Source of the DNA: Nemertoderma westbladi
Lineage: Eukaryota > Xenacoelomorpha > Nemertodermatida > Nemertodermatidae
Direction: 5' to 3'
DNA length: 44,800 nt
Assembly: GCA_032718475.1 (NCBI GenBank)
Contig: JAUCBJ010003566.1
Span: 1 to 44,800 of the forward strand
The position numbers were made by a program, and so were the translations under genes. The notes under the pieces were generated by a model. It saw only the letters and a program-made list of their open reading frames with translations, searched no databases and was not told where the DNA came from. Positions 1 to 10,405 of the stretch are shown piece by piece (position 1 is the stretch's first letter; the number at the start of each line of letters is the position of its first letter).

Positions 1-838
1 ATGCCTGGGTAAAACTTTCATCGCTAACCAATGCTGCCGATTTATCGGCCACTTTACTTTTACAAACACTAGCAAAGTGGTTTCTCTTTTTACAACGGTT
101 GCAAGTTTTACCTTGGGCAGGGCAGGTTTGACCCGGCCGGTGGCTTTCGTAGCCGCATTTGGTACATTTAGGTAAACTCGAATCGCGAGATCGATATTTG
201 TATCTATCCGAGCTTTTTCGACTGGAGGATCGGTATCTTCCCCGTGGATATTGGTTTTTCCCGGTTCCGGACGTTGCCCCTACCGACAGGTGCGGAGGGC
301 CGGACCTCGACCTCGACATGCGTTTTGCGTGCGCTCGCGCTGCCTCCTCGCTACAAACAAACTTTACAGTTTCCTTATGAGTGAGACCCGGTGACTTCGC
401 CAAAAGATCCTGGCGGATTTCCTCGTCGGAAATCCCGACTGTTATTAACGTCGACATCCAGGCATCTTCGTCCATATCGCGCAACCCTGCGGTTTCTGCC
501 ATTTCGCTTAATCTCGTATAGAAATTGTCGAACGACTCTGATTCCTGCTGTTTACAGGTCGTCAGTTCCCACCGGTCCAGCGCGACGTTTTGTTTTTCCT
601 TTAAATATCCCTCGAGTTTATCGAGAACTTCTTCTAGAGTCATAGTGGTATTCTGAGGGATTTCCACAGCGTATTGCAATTTTGAAAGGAAACTGGGGCT
701 GCAATACCCGAAGAAGGCAGATATTTGTTCGTCCCGTGGTTGTAAATGTAATTTAATAGTCTTAGCATAGTTACCCCACGAAATTCTCCATCTGTTGAAC
801 CTTTTTAAATCCACCTCCTCGTCAAGGGCGGGGGGGGC
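1..838 (-). CDS. gag: Ty3/gypsy-like Gag: capsid and zinc-knuckle part, incomplete
   Basis: Reading the minus strand from about 838 to the window edge, one frame stays open with no stop. It encodes a retrotransposon capsid-like stretch (for example EEVLDKLEGYLKEKQ and SFDNFYTRLSEMAETAGL), then a basic Arg/Ser-rich linker, then a double zinc knuckle whose cysteines lie at about 166 to 62. The knuckle contains the pattern C-x2-C-G, a His, C-P-A-x-G-K-x-C-x2-C and NHFA, which is typical of Gag from animal Ty3/gypsy (Metaviridae) elements. Gag packages the element RNA in cytoplasmic particles. The frame differs by one base from the upstream gag part at 822-1271, and the switch falls in a C8 run (830-837). 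Protease and polymerase would lie beyond base 1. The copy may be dead, programmed to frameshift, or altered by a homopolymer sequencing error. Confidence 0.82.
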
Positions 839-1271
839 GGTTTACCGGTGCACGTGGGGCGTTGTCTTGCTTCTGGGTTGTTGTTCCCTGAATATGTGAC
901 GTGGACTGTAGCGGATCAGAGCCAGGCGACTGAATCTGAGAAAAATTGGCAGTAACTTGTTTCATAATAACTGCGATATCGTGGCGGTAACGGATCATCT
1001 CCATCGAGATATCGTCGAATTGGGTTTCTTCCGTCCCGCAGTCTGCCTCGGATTGCTGGAGAAGTTCTAACGATTCCCCGAGTTTATCGTATGTGTTCTC
1101 CAACTTATATTTCAATCGCTGAACATCTTCCATTAAAGATTGAGGACGTTCATCAGGATGCAGCTGCGTTAATTGGTCTAACGCAGCTTCCAACTGATTT
1201 TTTACCCTCGTATAATTCGATTTAAACCCGGAATGGCTTTTTTTCGAATGTGCGACGGTTTTCGCTTCCAT
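822..1271 (-). CDS. gag: Ty3/gypsy-like Gag: N-terminal part, cut by frameshift
   Basis: This is a 149-residue frame starting at an ATG (1271-1269) and ending at TGA (824-822) just after a C8 run. The protein is mostly helical and charged (TRVKNQLEAALDQLTQLHP, then LKYKLENTYDKLGESLELLQQ), then low-complexity with a proline-rich tail (NRPPRP). Long N-terminal coiled coils before the capsid are common in animal gypsy-type Gag. It is read as the start of gag because the neighbouring frame continues at once into capsid and zinc knuckle. A candidate primer-binding site lies about 180 bases upstream, a normal leader length. The stop is caused by a one-base shift in the homopolymer. Confidence 0.72.
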   Translation of the reverse strand: MEAKTVAHSKKSHSGFKSNYTRVKNQLEAALDQLTQLHPDERPQSLMEDVQRLKYKLENTYDKLGESLELLQQSEADCGTEETQFDDISMEMIRYRHDIAVIMKQVTANFSQIQSPGSDPLQSTSHIQGTTTQKQDNAPRAPVNRPPRP

Positions 1272-1453
1272 TGTAAGATAGTAGTACCTACTGCTGTACA
1301 GTAGTACCGGTACGTGTAGTATGCCTACCGTACCTGCGTAGTGTACTTTTCCGGAAGGCAGGCGGTCCGTAGGCTCTCCGCTCCTTCAGTCCCGTCCTTT
1401 TTAGCTTCAGCAGTCCGTGTACAGTGCGGTTTCTTTGAATGCGTATATTAATA

Positions 1454-1465
1454 CACACTGCGCCA
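1454..1465 (-). promoter_or_regulatory. Candidate reverse-transcription primer-binding site
   Basis: On the minus strand this reads TGGCGCAGTGTG, directly after a sequence ending in ACAACA, as expected where a 5' LTR ends in CA and the primer-binding site begins with TGG. The complement ends CACTGCGCCA, which would fit the 3' end of a serine tRNA with CCA added. The assignment to tRNA-Ser is an inference from acceptor-stem patterns, not a match I could run. Confidence 0.5.
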
Positions 1466-1690
1466 TGTTGTGTTATCCCCCGAGCGTGGGAAATACATCA
1501 GGTTAGTTACATCAGATATATTCATTAGTCTATTGTCACAATACACAATAATCTATAATATACCGACACCATGCACGATACTGCAGTACCTGCATACCAA
1601 CAATAGGTTCACTGCCTGACTCATATATATAGCACCACCGGTATCCTACCTACAGTAGAATATCCTAGAGCACTCTACATTGTTACAGTA
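1466..1690 (-). mobile_element. Candidate 5' LTR of the gypsy-like element (outer edge uncertain)
   Basis: The inner edge is set by the candidate primer-binding site: on the plus strand the LTR would start TGTTGTG at 1466. The sequence is AT-rich and non-coding. I could not fix the outer boundary or a target duplication, because the second LTR is outside the window. The 1690 limit is a guess based on typical short gypsy LTRs. Confidence 0.35.
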
Positions 1691-2523
1691 TATTTTTATA
1701 TTCCACCACCAACTAGCTACTAATTTTGTTATGGGGGTTTTAATGCTTGGTGATTTCATTTCCGATATCAGTTTTCATGTATTACGTCATCAACATTGTC
1801 TGTTAAGCTGTCGGTCATATTTTGGCGGACAGACCGACATCAATTGAGACAGAATGACGCAGTAAAATCAGAAAACTGACTTCAGAAGTGAAATCAACGA
1901 CCCGGAAAACCCATGCAAAAATTGTTCAGCTGAGTTGTGCGCATTCTAACAGTTGAATTAATTAAATTACCCTAACGATAAACTTTAAATGCATTTTCTG
2001 AAGAATGCAAATTTTAAAATTCAAAATCAAAGCTTTTCCAAAAATGAACGAATTTGCATGAAATTTGGCTTATCAAAAAAAATTATTGCATAAATTATGT
2101 TAATTAGTTAATTAATTTCAAATTTTTTTTCCACCTATGACCTATGCATTATACAAGTGTGTAAAACATTAATTAATTTGGATAAAATCCAGTCTTAAGG
2201 GGATGAACATTTTTAGTTAATTAGTGAACCCCCCCCCCCCCCCACCCCCAAATGGACTCTATTTTTATGGCTAATCGCCGACACTATTGGACACTCTTTA
2301 GGGTGTACACTACACTCTGACCACAACTGACAAGCAAATCATTATTAATCATAATTAATTAAAATTAATAAAGTTAATTATCAATTAATTTTGGGAAGGG
2401 AACATGTGTTCCGTGAAGCTCTTAACTCCAATTAAATAATAATTTTCACGAGAAATACATGTCACGGGTTTCTCCATAAAATCTGCTCCACCCAAGGTCA
2501 CCAAATAACATAATAATGTATAA
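1691..2523. other. No gene seen; AT-rich, one C15 tract
   Basis: Short frames only, many TTAATTAA-type stretches, and a pure C tract at 2229-2243 followed by A and more C. No RNA gene or protein similarity recognised. Confidence 0.6.
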
Positions 2524-3506
2524 CTAAATAACAGGTCATGCAGCGAGCGGATTGCTGAAATTTCCCTATTTATGACACTATTTTCATAATATTTTCTTAG
2601 AAACCTCTTTTATGCTACTTTGGTTAGGCGGATATGATGACTAGGGTTCATAGAAATGTAATAAAATGTCTTTCTGGAATTTTTATATTGTTGTTGTCAT
2701 GGTAACCGGGTACAAATTCAAACTTTGCGTGTCTGTAATTCAAGACGATGGGGGATTCTGTTCTTTAGATTTGGCAGGTGAGTATAGGAAATAAAAGTCA
2801 TCAAAATATTTGAAAGGTACACTTTTTTCAATCCCGTTTCCATGGTAATGAGTGTAACGATAATTTCACATTATGACCGCCAGGTAGAAATTGGGCTAAT
2901 ATTTTCTATTTATATCATTTGTAACTGACGTCCCTGGGACCTGTCCTTTTTTTCTAATAATTGCAAACCAAAATTTAATATTCTGGAATCTTAAAATCAT
3001 AATATCCACAGTTCTTGCTCTCTGATTGGACAGTTTTGTTTATTGGCACTTTATGACCTTTGCAATTAAGATTCACAATTGACGATTGATAAAATATTAT
3101 AATGTTGGTATTTTTAACTTAAAAATGGTGTTTTATAGAATTGGTTGACAATTATTCAAATTTTTCATTATACATATTACCATGGCAACGGGATTGAAAA
3201 AATATTATTTAAATGTAGAAAACTTTGATAAACCCTCACTCCCATTACTCGCCTACCAAATCTCAAGAACAGAATCCCTCGTCGTCTTGAATTACAGACG
3301 GGCAAAGTTTGAATTTGTACCCGGTTACCATGACAACAACAATATAAAAATTCCAGAAAGACCTTTTAATACATTTCTATGAACCCTAGTCATCATATCC
3401 ACCTAATAAATGTTGCATAAAATAAGTTCCTTCTGAAAATTAATGAAAATAGAGCCATAAATAGGAAAATTTCAGCAATCCGCTCGCTGCATGACCTGTT
3501 ATTTAG
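2524..3506. repeat. Large inverted-repeat (foldback/MITE-like) element
   Basis: The left arm (2524 to about 2850) reads CTAAATAACAGGTCATGCAG and continues with ATGATGACTAGGGTTCATAG and TTGTTGTTGTCATGGTAACC. The right arm (about 3178-3506) is its reverse complement with scattered mismatches and small indels along its whole length. The arms are about 330 bp and the spacer is about 325 bp of AT-rich, non-coding DNA. This is the shape of a foldback or long-TIR non-autonomous DNA transposon. No clear target duplication is visible. The 66-codon frames inside the arms are not believed to be genes. Confidence 0.85.
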
Positions 3507-3977
3507 TACACCTTGGCTCCACCCCAAACCGCTCCACCCTCTAACCGCTGACTTAGTGTCCCGCTTCTGTCTCAGTGTCTGCTCCCACCGCATACACCAT
3601 TATGTCTAATGATGTCCTATACATTTTTTTAAATAATAATAATAATAACATATTACAGTGGAAGGCTATTCTAACCAAAACACTAAACTAAAGTCAATAT
3701 GAGAGGTTACAGTTTCATATTTGTCGGCGTGGCGTTTACAATCCCCACCCAATCACTTACAATAACCTCAGATTATCCATACACTCCCCCCTTTCCTTTA
3801 GAGCAATGACAATGAAACTTTAGAAAACTGATCATAATCATTTTCATAATCCATCTAATTATGGAAATATATAACTTATTATAAATACCGAGTAATCGAG
3901 CTACCGATTTATAGTAGCAAACAATGATCTACTAATAAGCATCTTTACTATATTACCGGTATATACGATAACGAAAC
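3507..3977. other. No gene seen
   Basis: Spacer between the inverted-repeat element and the 43-bp array. It is pyrimidine-rich at 3510-3590, then AT-rich. Nothing recognisable. Confidence 0.5.
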
Positions 3978-6390
3978 CCTCCTTGCGCCCGTGGCCCGCG
4001 TGAAGGTGAGCTTCCAAGCTCCTCCTTGCGCCCGTGGGCCCGCGTGAAGGTGAGCTTCCAAGCTCCTCCTTGCCCGCGTGGCCCGCGTGAAGGTGAGCTT
4101 CCAAGCTCCTCCTTGCGCCCGTGGGCCCGCGTGAAGGTGAGCTTCCAAGCTCCTCCTTGCGCCCGTGGGCCCGCGTGAAGGTGAGCTTCCAAGCTCCTCC
4201 TTGCGCCCGTGGCCCGCGTGAAGGTGAGCTTCCAAGCTCCTCCTTGCACCCGTGGCCCGCGTGAAGGTGAGCTTCCAAGCTCCTCCTTGCGCCCGTGGCC
4301 CGCGTGAAGGTGAGCTTCCAAGCTCCTCCTTGCGCCCGTGGCCCGCGTGAAGGTGAGCTTCCAAGCTCCTCCTTGCGCCCGTGGCCCGCGTGAAGGAGAG
4401 CTTCCAAGCTCCTCCTTGCCCGCGTGGCCCGCGTGAAGGTGAGCTTCCAAGCTCCTCCTTGCGCCCGTGGCCCGCGTGAAGGAGAGCTTCCAAGCTCCTC
4501 CTTGCGCCCGTGGCCCGCGTGAAGGAGAGCTTCCAAGCTCCTCCTTGCCCGCGTGGCCCGCGTGAAGGTGAGCTTCCAAGCTCCTCCTTGCGCCCGTGGC
4601 CCGCGTGAAGGAGAGCTTCCAAGCTCCTCCTTGCGCCCGTGGCCCGCGTGAAGGTGAGCTTCCAAGGTCCTCCTTGCGCCCGTGGCCCGCGTGAAGGTGA
4701 GCTTCCAAGGTCCTCCTTGCGCCCGTGGCCCGCGCGAAGGTGAGCTTCCAAGCTCCACCTTGCGCCCGTGGCCCGCGTGAAGGTGAGCTTCCAAGCTCCT
4801 CCTTGCGCCCGTGGCCCGCGTGAAGGTGAGCTTCCAAGCTCCTCCTTGCGCCCGTGGCCCGCGTGAAGGTGAGCTTCCAAGCTCCTCCTTGCGCCCGTGG
4901 TCCGCGTGAAGGTGAGCTTCCAAGCTCCTCCTTGCGCCCGTGGCCCGCGTGAAGGTGAGCTTCCAAGCTCCTCCTTGCGCCCGTGGCCCGCGTGAAGGTG
5001 AGCTTCCAAGCTCCTCCTTGCGCCCGTGGCCCGCGTGAAGGTGAGCTTCCAAGCTCCTCCTTGCGCCCGTGGTCCGCGTGAAGGTGAGCTTCCACGCTCC
5101 TCCTTGCGCCCGTGGCCCGCGTGAAGGTGAGCTTCCAAGCTCCTCCTTGCGCCCGTGGTCCGCGTGAAGGTGAGCTTCCACGCTCCTCCTTGCGCCCGTG
5201 GCCCGCGTGAAGGTGAGCTTCCAAGCTCCTCCTTGCGCCCGTGGCCCGCGTGAAGGTGAGCTTCCACGCTCCTCCTTGCGCCCGTGGCCCGCGTGAAGGT
5301 GAGCTTCCAAGCTCCTCCTTGCTCCCGTGGCCCGCGTGAAGGTGAGCTTCCAAGCTCCTCCTTGCGCCCGTGGTCCGCGTGAAGGTGAGCTTCCAAGCTC
5401 CTCCTTGCTCCCGTGGCCCGCGTGAAGGTGAGCTTCCAAGGTCCTCCTTGCGCCCGTGGCCCGCGCGAAGGTGAGCTTCCAAGCTCCACCTTGCGCCCGT
5501 GGCCCGCGTGAAGGTGAGCTTCCAAGCTCCTCCTTGCGCCCGTGGCCCGCGTGAAGGTGAGCTTCCAAGCTCCTCCTTGCGCCCGTGGTCCGCGTGAAGG
5601 TGAGCTTCCACGCTCCTCCTTGCGCCCGTGGCCCGCGTGAAGGTGAGCTTCCAAGCTCCTCCTTGCGCCCGTGGCCCGCGTGAAGGTGAGCTTCCACGCT
5701 CCTCCTTGCGCCCGTGGCCCGCGTGAAGGTGAGCTTCCAAGCTCCTCCTTGCGCCCGTGGCCCGCGTGAAGGTGAGCTTCCAAGCTCCTCCTTGCGCCCG
5801 TGGTCCGCGTGAAGGTGAGCTTCCACGCTCCTCCTTGCGCCCGTGGCCCGCGTGAAGGTGAGCTTCCAAGCTCCTCCTTGCGCCCGTGGCCCGCGTGAAG
5901 GTGAGCTTCCAAGCTCCTCCTTGCGCCCGTGGTCCGCGTGAAGGTGAGCTTCCAAGCTCCTCCTTGCGCCCGTGGCCCGCGTGAAGGTGAGCTTCCAAGC
6001 TCCTCCTTGCGCCCGTGGCCCGCGTGAAGGTGAGCTTCCAAGCTCCTCCTTGCGCCCGTGGCCCGCGTGAAGGTGAGCTTCCAAGCTCCTCCTTGCGCCC
6101 GTGGTCCGCGTGAAGGTGAGCTTCCACGCTCCTCCTTGCGCCCGTGGCCCGCGTGAAGGTGAGCTTCCAAGCTCCTCCTTGCGCCCGTGGTCCGCGTGAA
6201 GGTGAGCTTCCACGCTCCTCCTTGCGCCTGTGGCCCGCGTGAAGGTGAGCTTCCAAGCTCCTCCTTGCGCCCGTGGCCCGCGTGAAGGTGAGCTTCCACG
6301 CTCCTCCTTGCGCCCGTGGCCCGCGTGAAGGTGAGCTTCCAAGCTCCTCCTTGCTCCCGTGGCCCGCGTGAAGGTGAGCTTCCAAGCTTC
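3978..6390. repeat. Minisatellite A: 43-bp unit, about 56 copies
   Basis: GC-rich tandem repeat. One unit runs GCTCCTCCTTGCGCCCGTGG followed by CCCGCGTGAAGGTGAGCTTC and CAA. Point variants (AAG/ACG before CTCC, GGCCCG/GGTCCG) are interspersed. A rare pair of variants (AAGGTCC followed by CCCGCGCGAAGG) recurs 731 bp apart, exactly 17 units, at about 4740 and 5471, so blocks have been duplicated. The left end (3978-4200) has extra-G and shortened variants, as often seen at array edges. Because 43 is not a multiple of three and the unit lacks stops on the minus strand, all three minus frames stay open for about 2.4 kb. These frames follow from the repeat and are not taken as genes. Confidence 0.95.
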
Positions 6391-6693
6391 TCTGTAGATT
6401 TCTGTTACCAAACATTTTGCAGGTAAATGGCTCTCAGCTGCGATTCAGCACAGTTGCGTGGCGCACAGCTGCTTGTGGAGCTCGATTCTCTGTAATAGTG
6501 TTGCAACGGGATCCCGATCCAGATGGAAAAATATCGGGATTTGCTCTATCTGAATTTATATGCCCTGCAGCTCAAAATTTGTAAAAATGTTACCAATAAC
6601 AGAAACAACAATTTTTCAGATAGGGGGGGAAACTGGACACACACATAAAAATATCTCTCCAGGGGAAACTGGACGCAAATCCCAGAAATGGTG
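6391..6693. other. Dispersed-repeat DNA with a conserved terminal motif
   Basis: At 6624-6634 lies a G-run plus AAACTGG, and at 6662-6681 GGGGAAACTGGACGCAAATC, immediately before the 22-bp array. The same motif, inverted, ends the other 22-bp array at about 14262-14286. At 6500-6530, TAGTGTTGCAACGGGATCCC and the following GATCCAG resemble a sequence near 14640-14700 on the opposite strand. hAT-type elements often carry such ends, but that is only a suggestion. Confidence 0.5.
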
Positions 6694-7150
6694 AATTTGG
6701 GATTTGGATTTTGGTAATAAGGAATTTGGGAATAAGGAATTTGGGATTTGGGAATAAGGTATTTGGGATTAAGGTATTTGGGATTTGGGAATACGGTATT
6801 TGGTATTTGGGAATAAGGTATTTGGGATTTGATTTGGGATTAAGGTATTTGGGATTTGGGAATAAGGTATTTGGGATTTGGGAATAAGGTATTTGGGATT
6901 TGGGAATAAGGTATTTGGGATTTGGGAATAAGGTATTTGGGATTTGGGAATAAGGGATTTGGGATTTGGGAATAAGGGATTTGGGATTTGGGAATAAGGT
7001 ATTTGGGATTTGGGAATAAGGTATTTGGGATTAAGGTATTTGGGATTTGGGAATACGGTATTTGGTATTTGGGAATAAGGTATTTGGGATTTGATTTGGG
7101 ATTAAGGTATTTGGGATTTGGAATTAAGGTATTTGGGATTTGGGAATAAG
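6694..7150. repeat. Minisatellite B: 22-bp unit, about 20 copies
   Basis: Unit GGGATTTGGGAATAAGGTAT plus TT, with deletions (GATTAAGGTATTTGG) and AAGGAATTT variants. Remnants (GGGATCTGGGATTTGGGATT) reappear at 7290-7310 after a non-repeat stretch, so the array once reached further or has been interrupted. The same repeat occurs in opposite orientation at 13880-14262. Confidence 0.93.
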
Positions 7151-7718
7151 GAATTTGGGATCTGCCATTATTGGTTCTCTGAAGAAGATAAGCAATGCGA
7201 ATCTCATTACGCCTCTCCTCAACAAGTCAACCCCACCGACTAGCGGCTCTGGCTGTTTCCGCTGACGGGTCTCAGTTGAACAACGCGTCCTTTGGGATCT
7301 GGGATTTGGGATTAACGTTTTTTGTTTATATTTCAACAAACGAACAAAGATTATATAAATGAATACTGTAGAGTTATTGCCCAGGCCAAATGACCTTTAC
7401 ACGACCTATGGTCAAGCATATTGTTCGATCTTCCTTGGACATGTGGTATGTACAGTAATACATATTTGTGCCATTAAACGTTAATCTTCTATGAACCTAA
7501 TATCCTCCTTAGTCAATTGGCAGAGGTAATAATATAATAATATAATAATATATATAATAATATAATATAACGGCAGAAAGTCTGGTATTCTTCACATGGG
7601 CCCTGCAGTTTGCAGTTGAATAATACTAGTAGTAGTGTTTTATTATTAGTTTTTTAAGAGGCGTTTTCGTTAAGATATTCAATTATCTTAATATTTAATT
7701 TTCATACTTTCTTTGGTG
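7151..7718. other. Upstream flank of the KDZ transposase gene
   Basis: Non-coding. At 7565-7604 it carries TATAACGGCAGAAAGTCTGG then TATTCTTCACATGGGCCC, an end shared with the MITE family at 27.6-28.2 kb. A (TAATA)n-like microsatellite lies at 7529-7570. I see no TATA box or terminal inverted repeat that would mark the outer end of a KDZ element. Confidence 0.5.
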
Positions 7719-9023
7719 ATGTTTTGCTGTGGGTTTCGCATGAAGACTATTGAGATTAGAGCAGATTGGTATGGAGAAAGTGGCAAAAAAGAATTTGTTG
7801 GGGTGCGATATAAATGTAGGGGAAATTCTCGACAATTTGTGAAGGGTTGTGGAAGAAATTTAAAGCCTGGATTAACCATAACTGAGTCCACATTTGAGTA
7901 TACTAATTTTGCCAATGATGCAATTGTATTTTGGGTGACAAATGTTAGTGTGTTTTCAAAATCTTTATTGAATCGATTTATAAGAGAATTGCACGTATTT
8001 GGTGCTACATTTGATGCTATTGCGATTAATTACCGAATAGAAACAGGTTGTGAGATAGAAAAACATTTATTATCCCAGGCTTTAGTCATGTATCGAATGC
8101 TGCAGTTCCATGTTATATGTAATTTACCTCCTATATTACAAAAATCATCTGTTATAGAAAATATGACATCGCATCATTTTGACATAGAGACATTTCTGGA
8201 AGGTAGTGGCTATGCTTCACATATTGATGAGTTACTACACAATAATCATTTAAATTGTAATGTTCCGAAATGTTCAGATGTAATTGTCGTTGATGGAAAT
8301 TATAAGCTTTTTCGAGGTATGTGTGGCAGGCCTCTAGATAACGGCGACGTTTGTGATTCTTCTGTAAAATTAGAAGCCGATGGCATGGTTAGGTGCAAAA
8401 TACATGGACCAGTTTCCAAACCTACAAAATCCTCAGAGTGCGATCTTCAACGTACAGATATGGAGTGTTCAAAAGTAGTGCCGAAGTTTTCAGGCCGTAC
8501 ATGTGGTGTTCTATTTGGGGTTAGGTCATGCGGATATGTCGAGTCATTTGCTGAAATGTCAAAAAAGGAAAGTCTGAAACAAGTTGCTGATTTTATAAGC
8601 GTTGACTATAAGGATACCAAATTAATAATTTATGATTATGCATGTGGACTTGATAAGTACGTAACTAGCCGTCGTCCCCATGAATGGTTGTTCATGGTAG
8701 ATAAATTCCATGTAAAAGGCCATAAATCACCAGAGTGTAAACCTGGTGGAGTCAATTACTTTTCTCATTCAAAGTTTCTGGAATACGAGCACATTAATTC
8801 TTCTGCAGCTGAACAATTTAACAAAAAGGCCAATCGTTCGAAGTCTACACTTAACTTTTGTTCGAAAAATATGTTTTACTTTTTCCTGCGATCTTATATA
8901 GTTTTCTATAATACATATGGGTCAATAAGCTTAAAAGTGGCCAATGGTTTGTCCGGAAGTTACGATATAATTTTAAATGCTTTAATTTATTCGTATTTAA
9001 TAAAGTTATATATTATTTTGTAG
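7719..9023 (+). CDS. KDZ-type DNA transposase with CxC cysteine clusters, 3' end disrupted by insertion
   Basis: From the ATG at 7719 the frame runs 434 codons. Numbered from two codons upstream, it shows a probable DDE/RNase H-fold triad: D194 in VVDGNYKLFR, D308 in LIIYDYACGL and E367 in SSAAEQFNKK, with DKFHVKGH (H333, H337) and C342 between the last two. A zinc-binding insertion C204, C214, C228, H231 follows the first Asp, and an earlier cysteine pair (C35, C46) precedes it. This order matches the CxC5-CxC6-KDZ (Kyakuja-Dileera-Zisupton) architecture; family assignment is from memory. The enzyme would cut and join element ends in the nucleus. From codon TAT at 8916-8918 the frame enters the terminal repeat of a 2.4-kb insertion. 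Without the insertion the frame would end three codons later at a TAA now at 11352-11354. The true start could be upstream or in another exon. Confidence 0.75.
   Translation: MFCCGFRMKTIEIRADWYGESGKKEFVGVRYKCRGNSRQFVKGCGRNLKPGLTITESTFEYTNFANDAIVFWVTNVSVFSKSLLNRFIRELHVFGATFDAIAINYRIETGCEIEKHLLSQALVMYRMLQFHVICNLPPILQKSSVIENMTSHHFDIETFLEGSGYASHIDELLHNNHLNCNVPKCSDVIVVDGNYKLFRGMCGRPLDNGDVCDSSVKLEADGMVRCKIHGPVSKPTKSSECDLQRTDMECSKVVPKFSGRTCGVLFGVRSCGYVESFAEMSKKESLKQVADFISVDYKDTKLIIYDYACGLDKYVTSRRPHEWLFMVDKFHVKGHKSPECKPGGVNYFSHSKFLEYEHINSSAAEQFNKKANRSKSTLNFCSKNMFYFFLRSYIVFYNTYGSISLKVANGLSGSYDIILNALIYSYLIKLYIIL
8915..8944 (+). repeat. Left terminal inverted repeat
   Basis: 30 bases identical to the reverse complement of 11313-11342. 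Similarity continues weakly inward: TTTGTCCGGAAGTTA here against TTTGTCGGAAATTA in the other arm after a short gap. Confidence 0.9.
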
Positions 9024-10259
9024 CTAATTTATTTGCGCAGCTTACGCACTAAAAATGATCAAAATCTGTAAAGGCAGTCAAAAGAAATGCCCCATCAAAG
9101 ACTGAAATATCGTGAAAATCACTTGTCCCTTACATGACAAGACCACAAACAACTGTAAATTGTATCACCCCACGTGGCAAATATATAGGAAACCTATATA
9201 TTGTTGGGGAGCTTAGATGTTTTGCTTTCTTTTCCGATATATTTCAGGCCATAATATTCATGTTGAACCATTTGAGATCGATACATAAAATGGGCATGGA
9301 TTTTTCAATTTTTGTGTCACATCTGTAACATTTACGTCTAGAATCTGAAGTAGTAACTGTAGGTTTTCAGTTTTGATATATTTAGAATCTACAGGGTTTC
9401 TAACATATATAGGCCAAATATCACATACAAAGGACAAGGTCATCTCATTTGGGAAGCATTTATGTTTAACAAAGTCAATATAGAAAGCATAAACGTCCAT
9501 ATCTGTAACGCTACAAATGTGGCCATAGATTTTGATAATATTAATCTCATACAAGTATAATGGTACGTGTGGAAAGGCAATTTTAATTTATGCCGCATCA
9601 ACCCCAAGAGTTAATGTGATAAATAAACACCTATGATGTATGGCGGTGGTAAGCGTTTTTGTCAACCATCTGTAACGCGTCACCGTTACAGTGCAGTGCG
9701 TTACAGATAGGGCATGTCTCATCTGTAACGCATTATATAACCAGTTATCGATGCGTTAAGACTATAGGTTTTCAGTCATATCTATATGACAGTCTATCTG
9801 TAACCTGAAATACAATAAGGCATCACTGACAATATTTGAATGCTTACGCGTTTGAGACGTCATTCGTCTTCCTACTGACATCCTGCTCATGGTAATGTGG
9901 TAGTGTAAGATGGGTAAGTGTAAAACGCGGAACCGGATGCAGGATCCGGATCGGTACCCGGATTTTGGGGTTAAAACGCGGATCCGGATTTTCATGAAAT
10001 CCGGAAATGAGTCCAAAATGCGTTTTCAAGATAATTTTCATTGTCAAGTGTTACTGGATCCCGTAAGGGGACTAAAACACGGATTCATGTTTATCTCTAT
10101 CCGGGAAGAGGTGATTGTGGATTCTGGGGAGTAAAGCGCAGATTCACTTCACCTATGAAATTGTATGAATCCAGAGCTTCTGGGTCCGTGGTAAATAATT
10201 TAGGAATTAATTGCAAATATATACAATCTCCATCTTATAAATTTTATGTATTAATAAAA

Positions 10260-10405
10260 TGTGCTTTCTGGAAAATTTCGCTTTATTTCGTTTAGAATTG
10301 TAGAAGATACATTTCCTACAAACAGTGTTTTTTTTAACATACAATATATTGTACAGACGGTCCTTTGCCCAATGTTTTGTTTTTCGTTTTTCATGATTAG
10401 GGTCT
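10260..10405 (+). repeat. Dispersed repeat, copy 1
   Basis: Contains TTTCGTTTAGAATTGTAG, ACAAACAGTGTTTTTTTTAA and GCCCAATGTTTTGTTTTTCG. An inverted, diverged copy lies at 30325-30480. Non-coding and carried inside the 2.4-kb insertion, so it may be a passenger or part of that element family. Confidence 0.7.

Noticed and set aside
159-645. Plus frames at the left edge
   Set aside because: Antisense to the gypsy gag capsid frame, which has zinc knuckles.
3901-6415. Three overlapping minus frames of 780-836 codons
   Set aside because: They are the three readings of one 43-bp minisatellite and have no non-repeat domain.
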